A DNA stretch of 64,000 nt from Snowella sp. (GCA_003249095.1 QBMS01000005.1:17737-81736); one strand, 5' to 3'; numbered from the stretch's first letter, positions 30,829 through 41,606 are shown. Notes: a model not told the origin generated them from the letters alone. Program-made: numbers and translations.

Positions 30829-31981
30829 ATTGAGATTCTAATAACTCCTGTAATAAGTTACTATGATAAACGGCACTACCAACGCCAAAATCCCGCATCC
30901 ATTCGGCTAAATCTTCTCTTTCTTGACTTAATTGATCTAATCTAAAAACTTGAGTTCCAGAAGTATCTTTTTTACTTAATAACAAAACAGAAATATCAGA
31001 ATTAATTTCATCAGAACTAAAACAATCTAGTAGCTGTGAACTGTGAGTTGTAATAACAACTTGAGTTCTCTGAGAAAGTTTTTTTAAAATAGAGGCAACA
31101 GTTGTTAGAATAGCTGGATGTAAATTTCTTTCAGGTTCCTCAATCCCTATTAACGGAGGTAAATTATCGTTATGTAGTAGGACATAATAGGCAATGATTC
31201 TGAGTGTACCATCAGATAAACCAGATAATTTCACTTTTTGTCCATCTATTTCTTTTACTCTGAGATCACTTTTTCCAGAAACCTCTAAAAGTATTCCCAA
31301 ACAATCTTGTAACGCTTGATTAACTTCATTAAACTTTTCTTGTTCTTTTGATTCCCAGTATAACAAGACCTCTTCAAGATACTCACCATCAATATCTAAA
31401 GTAGGCATTTTTTCTTGTTCACTTTCCATTATAAACCTCACACTCCTTCTGTCTCTCCTCATCATACGTGGATCTAAATCATAAAACTCCCATGATTTCA
31501 TAAACTCAGATAATTGAGCTGTTAGAGGTTTATTCCCAAAATCACCCGCCGCTTTTAGAGCTAAACTCCCTTCTTTTGATTGGTAATTTTGAGTGTTTTC
31601 TCCATCTTCATCTCGAACTTCGCCCTGATTTTCGTGAATATTAATTACGGTTATTTCTCCAGTTTTTAATACTTCTCTAGAAAAATTTACTTTTTTATTA
31701 TTTCTTGATATACAAACTTTATAATCTATATCTTTATTATCTACTTTTGTAATAATTTCTAGTGTTAATGCTTGGTCAGTACTATTTCTGAGTAAATCTT
31801 CAATCAACTTCATGGGTGGTGAAGAACTTATTTGGACAATTTTGCCAAACAAGCGAAGAGCTTCTAAGCAATTAGATTTTCCTGTCGCATTAGCCCCGAC
31901 AATAATTGTTAAATCCCGAAAATCTAACTCAACATCTTCTAAACTTTTAAAATTTTTGATTTTAGCTGATATAAGTCGCAT
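30821..31981 (-). CDS. ABC/AAA15-type ATPase (OLD/AriA/AbiL-like)
   Basis: Walker A GANATGKSN, Q-loop-like region, signature LSGLSDGTLR, Walker B LIGIEEPERNLHP, switch VVITTHSSQLLD. Confidence 0.9.
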   Translation of the reverse strand: MRLISAKIKNFKSLEDVELDFRDLTIIVGANATGKSNCLEALRLFGKIVQISSSPPMKLIEDLLRNSTDQALTLEIITKVDNKDIDYKVCISRNNKKVNFSREVLKTGEITVINIHENQGEVRDEDGENTQNYQSKEGSLALKAAGDFGNKPLTAQLSEFMKSWEFYDLDPRMMRRDRRSVRFIMESEQEKMPTLDIDGEYLEEVLLYWESKEQEKFNEVNQALQDCLGILLEVSGKSDLRVKEIDGQKVKLSGLSDGTLRIIAYYVLLHNDNLPPLIGIEEPERNLHPAILTTVASILKKLSQRTQVVITTHSSQLLDCFSSDEINSDISVLLLSKKDTSGTQVFRLDQLSQEREDLAEWMRDFGVGSAVYHSNLLQELLESQYA

Positions 31982-32099
31982 AAATCTTACTCAAATCCGA
32001 TTTTAAAATAATCTTATTAAAATTGTATCCCAAAAGTTCCAAGAATTTTTATGATGAATTGCCTAGAGGCAAACGCTGAAGTTCAAAAAATCTCAAAAT

Positions 32100-33410
32100 C
32101 TACTGGCCGCCATACCATCGTAATAAAACCCGCGCTAATCGATGGGGATCATGACGCACCCTGCCCGTTTCTTCATTTTCGCTCATAACATTAGCGATTA
32201 CAATCCGACAGCCCATTGCCCCTACCGTTTCGCGGTCTAAGAAGACGGGGTGACAATTTTCTTGGGCGTAGTGTTTCAGGGATTCGGGAGATGGAGGAGT
32301 TCGTTGCACTAGAACCGCGTCAAAGAGTCGATATTCGGAAATAGCATCGATCGCGCTCAAGTGATCCGAGACTGTATAATCATCGGTTTCTCCTGGTTGG
32401 GTCATGATATTGCAAACATAGATACGAGGCACATCGGCCCCTGCGATCGCGGCTCGAATATCGGGAACCAGTAAATTGGGAATCACACTGGTATAAAGAC
32501 TACCTGGCCCGATAATGATGTACTCAGCTTCCTCGATCGCCCGAATCGCGGCGGGTAAGGCAATGGGATTTTCGGGACGGCAACCAATTTCCTCAATTTT
32601 TCCTCCTGCGCCTGTGATATTCGATTCTCCCTCGATTAAACGACCATCACTCAATCTTGCCCAGAGACTCACATCAGTCAGGGTTGAGGGCAACACTTTT
32701 CCTCGCACGGCTAACACCTTAGAACTAGCCGCGATCGCCTGCTCTAGATCCCCTGTAATCGCTGTCATCGCCGTCAAAAACAAATTACCAAAACTGTGGC
32801 CGACTAATCCATCACCCGCTTCAAATCGGTATTGAAATAATTCGGTTAATAATTTTTCCTCATCTGCCAAAGACGCAATGCAATTCCGAATATCGCCTGG
32901 CGGTAAAACGCCAATTTCTCGTCGCAACCGTCCTGAAGATCCGCCATCATCGGCTACGGTGACGATCGCCGTAATATTGGCACTATAGAGTTTTAAGCCC
33001 CTGAGCAAGGTTGAAAGCCCCGTTCCGCCCCCAATAACGACAATCTTTGGCCCTCGATTGAGACGACGATGGGCTAATAAAACATCCACCAATTCTTCAT
33101 TGCTTTCGGGTTGCAAGACTTCCGTGATCGCATTCATCGTGCGACTTTGACCCCAAAGGACAAAAAATAAGCCCCCAAAAAATAGAACGGGGCCAGAAAT
33201 ATAACTGGGAAAAAATTGAGAAAGCTTTTCGATAGTTTGGGAAACAAATCCTCCGATCCGATAAATAGGGGTCAATTTTACCCAAATCGCTAACCCCAAA
33301 ATCAATAAACTAATGCCTACCGAACTAATCAACAACCAACGTTTTACAAATAGCCCTGGAGCTAACCATTTAAACCAACGATTCACCCGTCTGGGAGTGT
33401 GCTGACTCAT
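32100..33410 (-). CDS. YvcK/CofD-like gluconeogenesis factor
   Basis: [45 protein letters not shown]-terminal TM region. Confidence 0.93.
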   Translation of the reverse strand: MSQHTPRRVNRWFKWLAPGLFVKRWLLISSVGISLLILGLAIWVKLTPIYRIGGFVSQTIEKLSQFFPSYISGPVLFFGGLFFVLWGQSRTMNAITEVLQPESNEELVDVLLAHRRLNRGPKIVVIGGGTGLSTLLRGLKLYSANITAIVTVADDGGSSGRLRREIGVLPPGDIRNCIASLADEEKLLTELFQYRFEAGDGLVGHSFGNLFLTAMTAITGDLEQAIAASSKVLAVRGKVLPSTLTDVSLWARLSDGRLIEGESNITGAGGKIEEIGCRPENPIALPAAIRAIEEAEYIIIGPGSLYTSVIPNLLVPDIRAAIAGADVPRIYVCNIMTQPGETDDYTVSDHLSAIDAISEYRLFDAVLVQRTPPSPESLKHYAQENCHPVFLDRETVGAMGCRIVIANVMSENEETGRVRHDPHRLARVLLRWYGGQ

Positions 33411-33645
33411 GGCAAGCCCCCATTTTCGCTTTTCAGCGTTAAGCTTCCGTACAGCAGATTTGAAAGGACTAATGGGCATAGAGAATGGGGATTCGGCGTA
33501 AAAAGCAAGTCGTCTTCAGTTTAAACCAACATAGGATTAGCGGTAACAAGATTGACAAAATCGATGCGGGCAAGGGCGGTCTTCTGAAGTATTTTCGTTT
33601 AGGATAGAGGCTATTGGATTAATCTCAGAAAACCCCTCAATCATC

Positions 33646-34491
33646 ATGGAATGGCAAGAAATTTCTGGCAGTTGGGTCTTAATTCCACGACAACCCATCG
33701 CAATTATTCATTTTTTGGGTGGTGCCTTCGTGGGAACGGCTCCTAGTGTGACCTATCGCTGGTTATTGGCCGAACTGGGTAAGCAGGGTTATGGGATTAT
33801 TACGACTCCTTTTGTGAATACCCTCGACCATGCCGCGATCGCCCGCAGTGTTTTGAACCGTTTTGAAAATATCCTAGAACGTCTGCAAACGAGAAATGCT
33901 TTATCTAGGGGATATTTGCCGATCTATGGAATGGGCCATAGTATGGGCTGTAAATTACACTTGTTGATCGGCAGTCTCCATGATGTGAAGCGGGCAGGCA
34001 ATATTTTAATGTCTTTTAATAACTATCCCGTGCGTCAGGCGATTCCTGGAGCAGAACAATTTGCCCAACTCGATTTGACGAACTTGAATAAACTGTTTAA
34101 TTCGGTCAAGCAACAATTTGATATTAAAACGAATTTAAACTTAGATCTTAATTTAGAATTTAGTCCTTCTCCTGCGGAAACGCTGGATTTAATTACAGAA
34201 CACTATGAAGTGCGTCGGAACCTTTTGATTAAGTTTAGAAACGATGAAATTGATCAAACTCTTACCCTCAATCCTCTCCTCCGCGATCGCTTTAATAATA
34301 TGACGGCATTCTGTCAATTACCTGGCAATCATTTAACCCCCTTGGGTCAAGAAATTAATTGGAAAACAGGCGAAGTTTTTACGCCTCTCGATGCGGTGGG
34401 TCAGTGGGTGAAAGAATCCTTTTCTAAGGATTTATTGCAATTAAAACAGGAGATTTTACACTGGCTCAATCCTGGTGTAATCCCGATTTAG
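33646..34491 (+). CDS. DUF1350 family alpha/beta-hydrolase-like protein
   Basis: IIHFLGGAFVGTAPSVTYRWLLAELGKQGYGIITTPF; GMGHSMGCKLHLLI. Confidence 0.88.
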   Translation: MEWQEISGSWVLIPRQPIAIIHFLGGAFVGTAPSVTYRWLLAELGKQGYGIITTPFVNTLDHAAIARSVLNRFENILERLQTRNALSRGYLPIYGMGHSMGCKLHLLIGSLHDVKRAGNILMSFNNYPVRQAIPGAEQFAQLDLTNLNKLFNSVKQQFDIKTNLNLDLNLEFSPSPAETLDLITEHYEVRRNLLIKFRNDEIDQTLTLNPLLRDRFNNMTAFCQLPGNHLTPLGQEINWKTGEVFTPLDAVGQWVKESFSKDLLQLKQEILHWLNPGVIPI

Positions 34492-34562
34492 ATAACCAAC
34501 AAAAAACGCGATCGCTTTTATCCAGGGTAACCCAAGAAATTAACCCAATAAAAACCCAGAAA

Positions 34563-35282
34563 CTAAAAACTAGGCGCGTTTTTTAACTGGTCTAAATCTA
34601 GTTCCAGCAAATGTTCATAGGCGTTACTAATCACCCTTTTGCCCCGCAGAAAACCCGTATTTGCACCAGGACAAAGATAAGCCAAAGTTTCATTACTAAA
34701 GCGATCGCGTAATTTGCCCACACTCGCTAATTGTCGCCACCAATGAAACGTTTTAGAAAGTCTTAAAGGAGTGGGTTTTCCCTCTTGATTCGGTAAAAGA
34801 TGACGACCCGTGAATAAAATGCCGCCTTGGGAATCAAAATAAAGACAAGCTGAACCTGGAGTATGGCCAGGAGTCCAAATTAAATTAATCCCAGGACTAA
34901 TCTCGAATTCCTCAGAAAAAGACGCGATCGTCAAATTAGGCAAAAGATAGGCCTCTTGTTCTTGAATGATAATGTCACAACCGAGATCCCGTTGAATGCC
35001 CGAAATAGCGGGACTGATTCCCCCTCGGTGGGTGAGAAATAACCAGCGCACACCCCCTTGCTCTGTTAAAAAACCTTGATTTTCAGCGTCCCAAGCAGGA
35101 CAATCCACCAATATATTGCCCGATTTATTTACAATGAGATAAGCCGTTCCTCCTAAAATTTCTCGATTAGGGGGAAAAGCATAAACATCTTCTAAGATTA
35201 ATCGGGGAACTTTCGGCGATCGCGTTTCTACCAAAGGAATAGTAGGGTTATTAACAGGAGGTTCGGGACTAAGGGATGACAT
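34563..35282 (-). CDS. MBL-fold metallohydrolase
   Basis: FLTHRGGISPAISGIQ, WTPGHTPGSACLYFDSQGGILFTGRHLLP. Confidence 0.85.
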   Translation of the reverse strand: MSSLSPEPPVNNPTIPLVETRSPKVPRLILEDVYAFPPNREILGGTAYLIVNKSGNILVDCPAWDAENQGFLTEQGGVRWLFLTHRGGISPAISGIQRDLGCDIIIQEQEAYLLPNLTIASFSEEFEISPGINLIWTPGHTPGSACLYFDSQGGILFTGRHLLPNQEGKPTPLRLSKTFHWWRQLASVGKLRDRFSNETLAYLCPGANTGFLRGKRVISNAYEHLLELDLDQLKNAPSF

Positions 35283-35392
35283 AAATTCAGTGCAAGTAAC
35301 GAAATAATCTTTTTCCACTCCCGATAATCATAGAGTGACAGGGGAATGAACGAGAAAGACTCTTTATATTAAAAACCATTAAAAACTTACTG

Positions 35393-36889
35393 TTGAAACT
35401 AAAAATGTGGTTACTTTTATCTCTGTTTGTGTCGTTAGGGCTAATTACTTACTTTATTATTCAAAAAAACGTCTCCCATATCACTAAAACGCCGATTTGG
35501 TTGTTGTGGCTCGTGCTAATGACTCCATCCTTTGTCTGGATGAGTTGGTTTTTAATCTATGGCGAAAATAAACCCCTACCTATACTGCTGATTTTCGGCC
35601 CCTTTTTGATTTGCCCTGGTTTGTATTGGTGGTTAGTTCAAAAAGGACGAATTGTTCCCCCATCGGAAGAAAATAGTTCAATTTTAGGGGAAAATACTAA
35701 CGATGCTGATACGAGTTCAACGGATGCGGCTAAAGTTCGTCCTATCAATGCTACTGAAGAAAAATCCCTACGAGATTGTTTTCCCTTTGGTGTGTATTAT
35801 CTCCAGCAATTAGATTATCGACCCCAGGCGATTCTCTGTCGGGGAAAACTGCAAACGGCTCCCGAAACGGCCTATGATCGCATCAAAAAAAATGTAGAAG
35901 GGGTTTTCGGCGATCGCTTTTTAGTGTTATTCCAAGAAAGCTTACAGGGACAACCCTTTTTTGCTCTGATTCCCAATCCCAACACAGAAGTTGCTGAAGA
36001 AAAAAACCAAGAAGTTCTCACTCGACCCTGGTTAGCCGCCTTTTTATTAATCGTCACCATTCTCACCACGACCATTGTGGGCGCGGAAATGAGTGGCGTG
36101 ACCCCCGAACAACTCCAGGACAATTGGATGGTTTTATTTCAAGGTTTACCCTATAGTTTCGGGGTGATTGCCATTTTGGGAGTCCATGAACTCAGCCATT
36201 ATTTTACCGCCGTTCATTATCGTGTCCGCACGACCTTACCCTATTTCATCCCGATTCCCTTCTTCCTGGGAACGTTTGGTGCGTTTATTCAAATGCGATC
36301 GCCGATTCCCCACCGCAAAGCTCTCTTTGATGTGGCGATCGCGGGGCCATTGGGGGGATTAGGGATTGCCTTGCCCCTGCTTTTTTGGGGTTTATCCCTC
36401 TCTGAAGTGGTTCCTTTGTCAGAAAAAAGTACCATGCTGCAATTTAATGCCCTTGATCCCCGTTTTTCTTTATTGTTTGCCCTGATTAGCAAATTAGCAA
36501 TGGGCGCAACCTTTATCAAGGGAACCGCGATTGATCTCCATCCCTTAGCGATCGCAGGTTATATCGGTTTGATTGTGACGGCTCTTAACCTGATGCCCGT
36601 CGGTCAACTAGATGGGGGACATATTATCCATGCCATGTTGGGTCAACGTGCCGCGATCGCGATCGGTCAAATTGCACGAATTGGCATGATCATCTTAGCC
36701 TTTGTGGAACGGGATTATTTTCTCTGGGCGATTCTTTTATTATTAATGCCCGTCAGTGATCAACCTGCGCTTAATGATGTAACGGAATTGGATAATCGGC
36801 GAGACTTTCTAGGAGTATTTTCAATGGCAATTTTAGTGATGATCCTATTGCCTTTGCCAGAGATATTAGCTAAATGGTTACAAATTTAG
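35393..36889 (+). CDS. Site-2-protease-type (M50) zinc metallopeptidase
   Basis: GVHELSHYFTAVHYRVRTTLPYFIPIPF and NLMPVGQLDGGHIIHA. Confidence 0.92.
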   Translation: MKLKMWLLLSLFVSLGLITYFIIQKNVSHITKTPIWLLWLVLMTPSFVWMSWFLIYGENKPLPILLIFGPFLICPGLYWWLVQKGRIVPPSEENSSILGENTNDADTSSTDAAKVRPINATEEKSLRDCFPFGVYYLQQLDYRPQAILCRGKLQTAPETAYDRIKKNVEGVFGDRFLVLFQESLQGQPFFALIPNPNTEVAEEKNQEVLTRPWLAAFLLIVTILTTTIVGAEMSGVTPEQLQDNWMVLFQGLPYSFGVIAILGVHELSHYFTAVHYRVRTTLPYFIPIPFFLGTFGAFIQMRSPIPHRKALFDVAIAGPLGGLGIALPLLFWGLSLSEVVPLSEKSTMLQFNALDPRFSLLFALISKLAMGATFIKGTAIDLHPLAIAGYIGLIVTALNLMPVGQLDGGHIIHAMLGQRAAIAIGQIARIGMIILAFVERDYFLWAILLLLMPVSDQPALNDVTELDNRRDFLGVFSMAILVMILLPLPEILAKWLQI

Positions 36890-38139
36890 ATTGCTTTTAA
36901 GAGTCTCCGTCGCAGTTGATCGAGGGCATTGGAGGCACTGAGGTAGCGTATTCCTGACCGTCCCCTAGTGTCTCCAAATTGAAACTTGAGACTTTCGACG
37001 TTTTCCTGGGGATCAGCAATGCCAAGATAAACGAGTCCAACTGGTTTACTCTCCGTTCCGCCCTCTGGCCCAGCAATGCCTGTGATACTCAGTCCCCAGT
37101 CCGTTTGGAGAGACTGTTTAACGCCCAAAGCCATTTGTTCAGCAACTTCAGGACTAACTGCTCCAAAGGTTGCGATATCTTCAGGATTTACGCCCAAAAG
37201 TTTAATTTTTACCTGATTATGATAAGCAATAATTCCACCATAAAAATAGTAAGAACTGCCTGGGATTTCGGTAAACATTGCCCCCAAACCGCCTCCCGTA
37301 CAGGATTCTGCCACACTTACGGTTTGTCCCTTTTCGAGTAATAATTTACCCACTACAGAGGCGATCGTTTCTTCGTCTTGTCCAAAGTAATCTAATCCTG
37401 CAATCTCTCGAATTTGAGTCGCTACGGGTTCAATGGCTGCTAGGGCTTCGGCTTCGGAGGTTGCTTTACTAGAAACTCTCAGACGGACTTCTCCCAGGGC
37501 GGCATAGGGCGCGACGGTGGGATTTTTGAGTTCAAAGAGGGGCGCAACTTTTTCAGCGAGGGATGATTCCCCAATTCCTCGAAACCGCAAAACCTGACTA
37601 TAGATGCGTTCCTTTCCCCAACCCTGGCTCTTGAGGTAGGGAACGGCGATATCTTTCCACATCCGTTTCATTTCCGAGGGAACCCCTGGAAAGGTCAAAA
37701 GGGTAATCCCAGGACGGGGTTGCCAGATTAGTCCTGGGGCCGTTCCTGTGGGATTCGCTAAAATATCTGCGCCTTGGGGCAATAGGGCCTGTTTATAGTT
37801 ATTTTCAGCGATAGGGCGGTTAATACGGGTAAATTTTTCGGTAATGTCAGCGATAATTTCGGGACGTTCAATTAAGGGCGTTTCAAAAAAATCCGCGATC
37901 GCCTCAGTGGTCAAATCATCAGGGGTCGGGCCGAGGCCACCAGTAAAAATGAGGATAGAAGAGCGTTGAATCGCCGTAGCAATCACCTGATGGATGCGTT
38001 GGGGATTGTCGCCGACGGTGGTTTGATAATAATGGGGAATGCCTAATTGAGCGAGTTCTTCCGCTAAAAATTGAGCGTTACTGTTCAAGATTTCGCCTAG
38101 CAAAAGTTCTGTCCCGACACAAATAATTTCCGCGCTCAT
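36886..38139 (-). CDS. cinA: CinA family protein
   Basis: MSAEIICVGTELLLGEILNSNAQFLAEELAQLGI; SVAESCTGGGLGAMFTEIPGSS. Confidence 0.95.
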   Translation of the reverse strand: MSAEIICVGTELLLGEILNSNAQFLAEELAQLGIPHYYQTTVGDNPQRIHQVIATAIQRSSILIFTGGLGPTPDDLTTEAIADFFETPLIERPEIIADITEKFTRINRPIAENNYKQALLPQGADILANPTGTAPGLIWQPRPGITLLTFPGVPSEMKRMWKDIAVPYLKSQGWGKERIYSQVLRFRGIGESSLAEKVAPLFELKNPTVAPYAALGEVRLRVSSKATSEAEALAAIEPVATQIREIAGLDYFGQDEETIASVVGKLLLEKGQTVSVAESCTGGGLGAMFTEIPGSSYYFYGGIIAYHNQVKIKLLGVNPEDIATFGAVSPEVAEQMALGVKQSLQTDWGLSITGIAGPEGGTESKPVGLVYLGIADPQENVESLKFQFGDTRGRSGIRYLSASNALDQLRRRLLKAI

Positions 38140-38241
38140 AAATTCTGATTAAATTAAATTTTTCGCGATCGCGTTTAAATTGACCTAACTAACGTTTGCC
38201 TATCTCGTCTATCTCACAAAACATCAATCTAAAATATGAAC

Positions 38242-38325
38242 GGAGAGGGGGGGATTCGAACCCCCGTTAGGTTTCCCTAAAACAGATTTCGAGTCTGCCG
38301 CATTCAACCGCTCTGCCACCTCTCC
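38242..38325 (-). tRNA. tRNA-Ser (anticodon CGA)
   Basis: GGAGAGGTGGCAGAGCGGTTGAATGCGGCAGACTCGAAATCTGTTTTAGGGAAACCTAACGGGGGTTCGAATCCCCCCCTCTCC; 7-bp acceptor stem, long variable arm, loop CTCGAAA. Confidence 0.95.
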
Positions 38326-38571
38326 AGTATCTGGCTTATTTTAACTTAAATTGGCATCAATCAAATCAATGGTTGTCTGAAAACAGGCGGATGGGTTGAT
38401 TTATTCAACAAACTCAAGCCTGGAAAGACGCGATTTTAAGATTTTTTGCTCAGTCCAAGATACGGTAACTCGTCGCCCTAGTCCGCTATAGAGAAAAACT
38501 AAGGGCGATCGCTTTGAGTCCATTAAATCGCGGGTGAGGCGTTTTCGTTTTATCTGCTTAAGTTTTTATCA

Positions 38572-38748
38572 TCAGGAATTAGAATGGCTTTCTGAACCAC
38601 TAATCTGCCAACAGTGTTCTAGGAGTTGAATTTGATAAAGATACCAAAAATGGTTTGGATTCCAAATTGCCTGTTGTTTTGTAGCAAAAATGGGTTGATT
38701 CAAATATTGCCAGACAACTCCTCCTATTTGTCTTGTTTTCCAAAACAT
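38572..38748 (-). CDS. Small Trp-rich hypothetical protein (58 aa)
   Basis: MFWKTRQIGGVVWQYLNQPIFATKQQAIWNPNHFWYLYQIQLLEHCWQISGSESHSNS*; preceded by AGGAGAGGATGCAATT RBS-like sequence. Confidence 0.45.
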   Translation of the reverse strand: MFWKTRQIGGVVWQYLNQPIFATKQQAIWNPNHFWYLYQIQLLEHCWQISGSESHSNS

Positions 38749-39105
38749 AATTGCATCCTCTCCTAAACAAAAAGTTAGTTAAAATAAATGAAGGTAATAG
38801 TAAATATTTTTTGGGAAAATCGCCCATTCCGTACTGAGAAATGATCCTTAAGTCTTAGAGTATAAATTATTTGAATTAAACTCTTAGGTGATCATCAGGA
38901 AAGGAATTTTAGAACCTCTGAAAAGTGGATAATTTTATCCTTTTCTCAGTAAACTCACTTCACGCTTTGACTATCGCTTGTAACCGATCAATGAGTAGTC
39001 TCACACCGTAATTTTTTAGGATTAACAAGCTTAATCCCTACTTTAAATTTTCCCACTTGCTCCAAGATCCATAACACCCTCTTTACAGCTTGTAATAATT
39101 AAAGA

Positions 39106-39483
39106 TTAGTCGGGCTGTCCTTCTGAACAATCACGGGTGATATCAATCACGATCTGTCCCCCAAAGTCGGGAATCGGGGGAGCAACCTTGGTGAGTTGGA
39201 CTCGGACTTTCTGCACTAGAGGGAGGGTTAAAACGGCATCGGCGATCGTTTGAGTGAGTCGTTCTACGAGGGCAAACTTTTTTTGGGAGACCAATTGTTT
39301 AACCAGGGCGATCGCCTGACGATAATCAACGGTATCGGTAAGCTGGTCAGTTTTCCCTGGTGGCAACAGATCAACCCAAATCGTCAAGGTAACGTCAAAC
39401 CACTGTCCCAAAATCTGCTCTTCTTCCAAAAATCCCGTATAACCATAGCAACGAATATTTTTCACCTGAATTGTATCAGTCAT
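39106..39483 (-). CDS. folB: Dihydroneopterin aldolase
   Basis: DTIQVKNIRCYGYTGFLEEEQILGQWFDVTLTIWVDL; ALVERLTQTIADAVL. Confidence 0.92.
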   Translation of the reverse strand: MTDTIQVKNIRCYGYTGFLEEEQILGQWFDVTLTIWVDLLPPGKTDQLTDTVDYRQAIALVKQLVSQKKFALVERLTQTIADAVLTLPLVQKVRVQLTKVAPPIPDFGGQIVIDITRDCSEGQPD

Positions 39484-39795
39484 TTTTTAAATATCACCTA
39501 TAAGTTTTTTATTTTGTGCATTAATGAAACTCTAAGTTTCGATGGTCAGGATTTTAGTCATTCTGATGTATAGTTTATCAGCAAATTAGGACTCACCGTC
39601 TATACCGTAGCTTAGTTGATTATAACCCATCAAAAAAACTAAAATGCTGCGGAGACAAAAATTTTCTGGAAAAACGTCGGTTGGGAATGACAACTTCCGT
39701 ATCTTAGCAAGGTCAGAATTTAATCTGTTAGGATAATATTCTAATCTTTAAGAATCAATAATTCTTTTGATTTCTTAATAATTCCCAGTTCAACA

Positions 39796-40419
39796 TTGCA
39801 AAAGTTGCACAAAGGTACTATGAAAAAATCTTTGGTGAGTGGATTAATTGCCCTAGTATTTCTTTCCATATTTGTTAAACCCGCCTCTGCTGAATGGGAT
39901 TACGCCACCCTAGAAGTCGTGAGCAATGCCTTGGATACTTTTTGGGGATCTTTTTTTAAGAGAATGAAAATTCGATACCGTTACCCCGTTGTTTATCCCC
40001 ATCAGCGAGTGGTTCGGACTCCCTGCGGCCCTGCTGAACTAGCCCATTATTGCGCCCAAGACAACACAATTCACCTCAATATTCCTAGAATGACCCGTTT
40101 AGCCAATAGCCAAGGAGATGCGGCGGCTTACTATGGATTAGCCCATGAATATGGTCATTCAGTTCAAAATCAGTTGGGATTATTCAATCAAAATATTCCT
40201 CTCGTCCGATTGGAACTTCAGGCAGATTGTTTAGCGGGAGTTTTCTTTGCGGCGACGGATCGGGTGGGGGTATTAGAGCCAGGAGATCTCGAAGAAGGAA
40301 TGATTACCGCCAAAATGATGGGAGATTATGATTATCACGATGTTCAACATCACGGAACCCCGAAGCAACGAATGAATGCTTTTATGAAGGGTTTTAAAAA
40401 TCCTCGTAATTGTTTTTAA
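39796..40419 (+). CDS. Secreted neutral zinc metallopeptidase-like protein
   Basis: Signal peptide; AYYGLAHEYGHSVQNQLGL (HExxH), LELQADCLAGVFF; adjusted start probably at 39820 (MKKSLVSG). Confidence 0.85.
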   Translation: MQKLHKGTMKKSLVSGLIALVFLSIFVKPASAEWDYATLEVVSNALDTFWGSFFKRMKIRYRYPVVYPHQRVVRTPCGPAELAHYCAQDNTIHLNIPRMTRLANSQGDAAAYYGLAHEYGHSVQNQLGLFNQNIPLVRLELQADCLAGVFFAATDRVGVLEPGDLEEGMITAKMMGDYDYHDVQHHGTPKQRMNAFMKGFKNPRNCF

Positions 40420-40561
40420 AATAGATTTTTGTGGATTTCTCTTTCATTAAAAATCACTCATTTATTGGGGATCTAAGAGCGTTGAGTATTTTGATTGATT
40501 GGTAATAGATAGATGAAGTGAAATCAAAGTTCTAGCTTTGTTCGAGATGTATAAAAGGCAA

Positions 40562-41527
40562 TTATTTTTTGACAGTTTCTAGCCACTGAATGACGGTTTT
40601 TCCCAAGTTCACTCCTTCTAGGCGATCGATTTCTCGAATTCCCGTTGGACTAGTGACATTCACTTCGGTTAAGTAGCCTCCAATGACATCAATGCCGACG
40701 AGATATAAACCATCTTGGACTAATTTCGGGCCAACGATCGCACAAATTTGCTGTTCTCGGTCGGTAATTTCGGTTTTTGCCACCCTTCCACCCACGGCCA
40801 TATTGCCGCGAAATTCTTGCCCTGTGGGAATGCGATTCACCGCACCAATGGGTTCGCCATTCAATAAAATAATACGTTTATCACCGTCTTTGGCTTCGGG
40901 TAAAAATCGTTGAACCATGACTGGCTCCTGTCCCTGTTGGGTACTAACTTCGATCATGGAATTAAAATTGCGATCGCCTGGTTCAAGGAAAAGAATACCT
41001 TCTCCTGCCTTTCCTCCTAAGGGTTTAAGAACGGCTTGCTGATGTTTTTCCACAAATTGCCGAATCAAAGCTTTATCTTGACTCACCATTGTTGCGGGCA
41101 TAACCGACAGAAATTGAAAAGTGTACATTTTTTCATTGGCATTGCGCAATCCCTGGGGAGAATTAATCACTAAGGTTTTGGCGGGATCAATCAAATCCAA
41201 AATATAGGTGACATAGAGATAACGCACATTAACAGGCGGATCTTTTCGCATCAAGACCGCATCCATTTCTTCCAAATTGCGAACCACAGGCTCAGAAACC
41301 TGATACCAATCAGGAGCCGCGACCCAACGCCCTTCTACCAATTCAACGGGGGTTAATGTTAACTGTTGTAATGACGCGCAGGCTTTCCCATCCATCACAC
41401 TCAATTGATGAATTTCTGTCACCCAAACTTCATGACCCAATATTTGGGCGGCTTCCATGATGGCGACACTGGTATCATGGGTGGGATCGAGCAGGGAAAG
41501 GCGATCGATAATAAAAGCAAGTTTCAT
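40562..41527 (-). CDS. gshB: Glutathione synthetase
   Basis: MKLAFIIDRLSLLDPTHDTSVAIMEAAQ; VLKPLGGKAGEGILFL; EVNVTSPTGIREI. Confidence 0.95.
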   Translation of the reverse strand: MKLAFIIDRLSLLDPTHDTSVAIMEAAQILGHEVWVTEIHQLSVMDGKACASLQQLTLTPVELVEGRWVAAPDWYQVSEPVVRNLEEMDAVLMRKDPPVNVRYLYVTYILDLIDPAKTLVINSPQGLRNANEKMYTFQFLSVMPATMVSQDKALIRQFVEKHQQAVLKPLGGKAGEGILFLEPGDRNFNSMIEVSTQQGQEPVMVQRFLPEAKDGDKRIILLNGEPIGAVNRIPTGQEFRGNMAVGGRVAKTEITDREQQICAIVGPKLVQDGLYLVGIDVIGGYLTEVNVTSPTGIREIDRLEGVNLGKTVIQWLETVKK

Positions 41528-41606
41528 AGAGTCTAGCCCCACATTCTATAGATTGATCAGCACATTAAATAATAACCTTGTTGGGTCTTTTCTCTATTCT
41601 TCAAAA

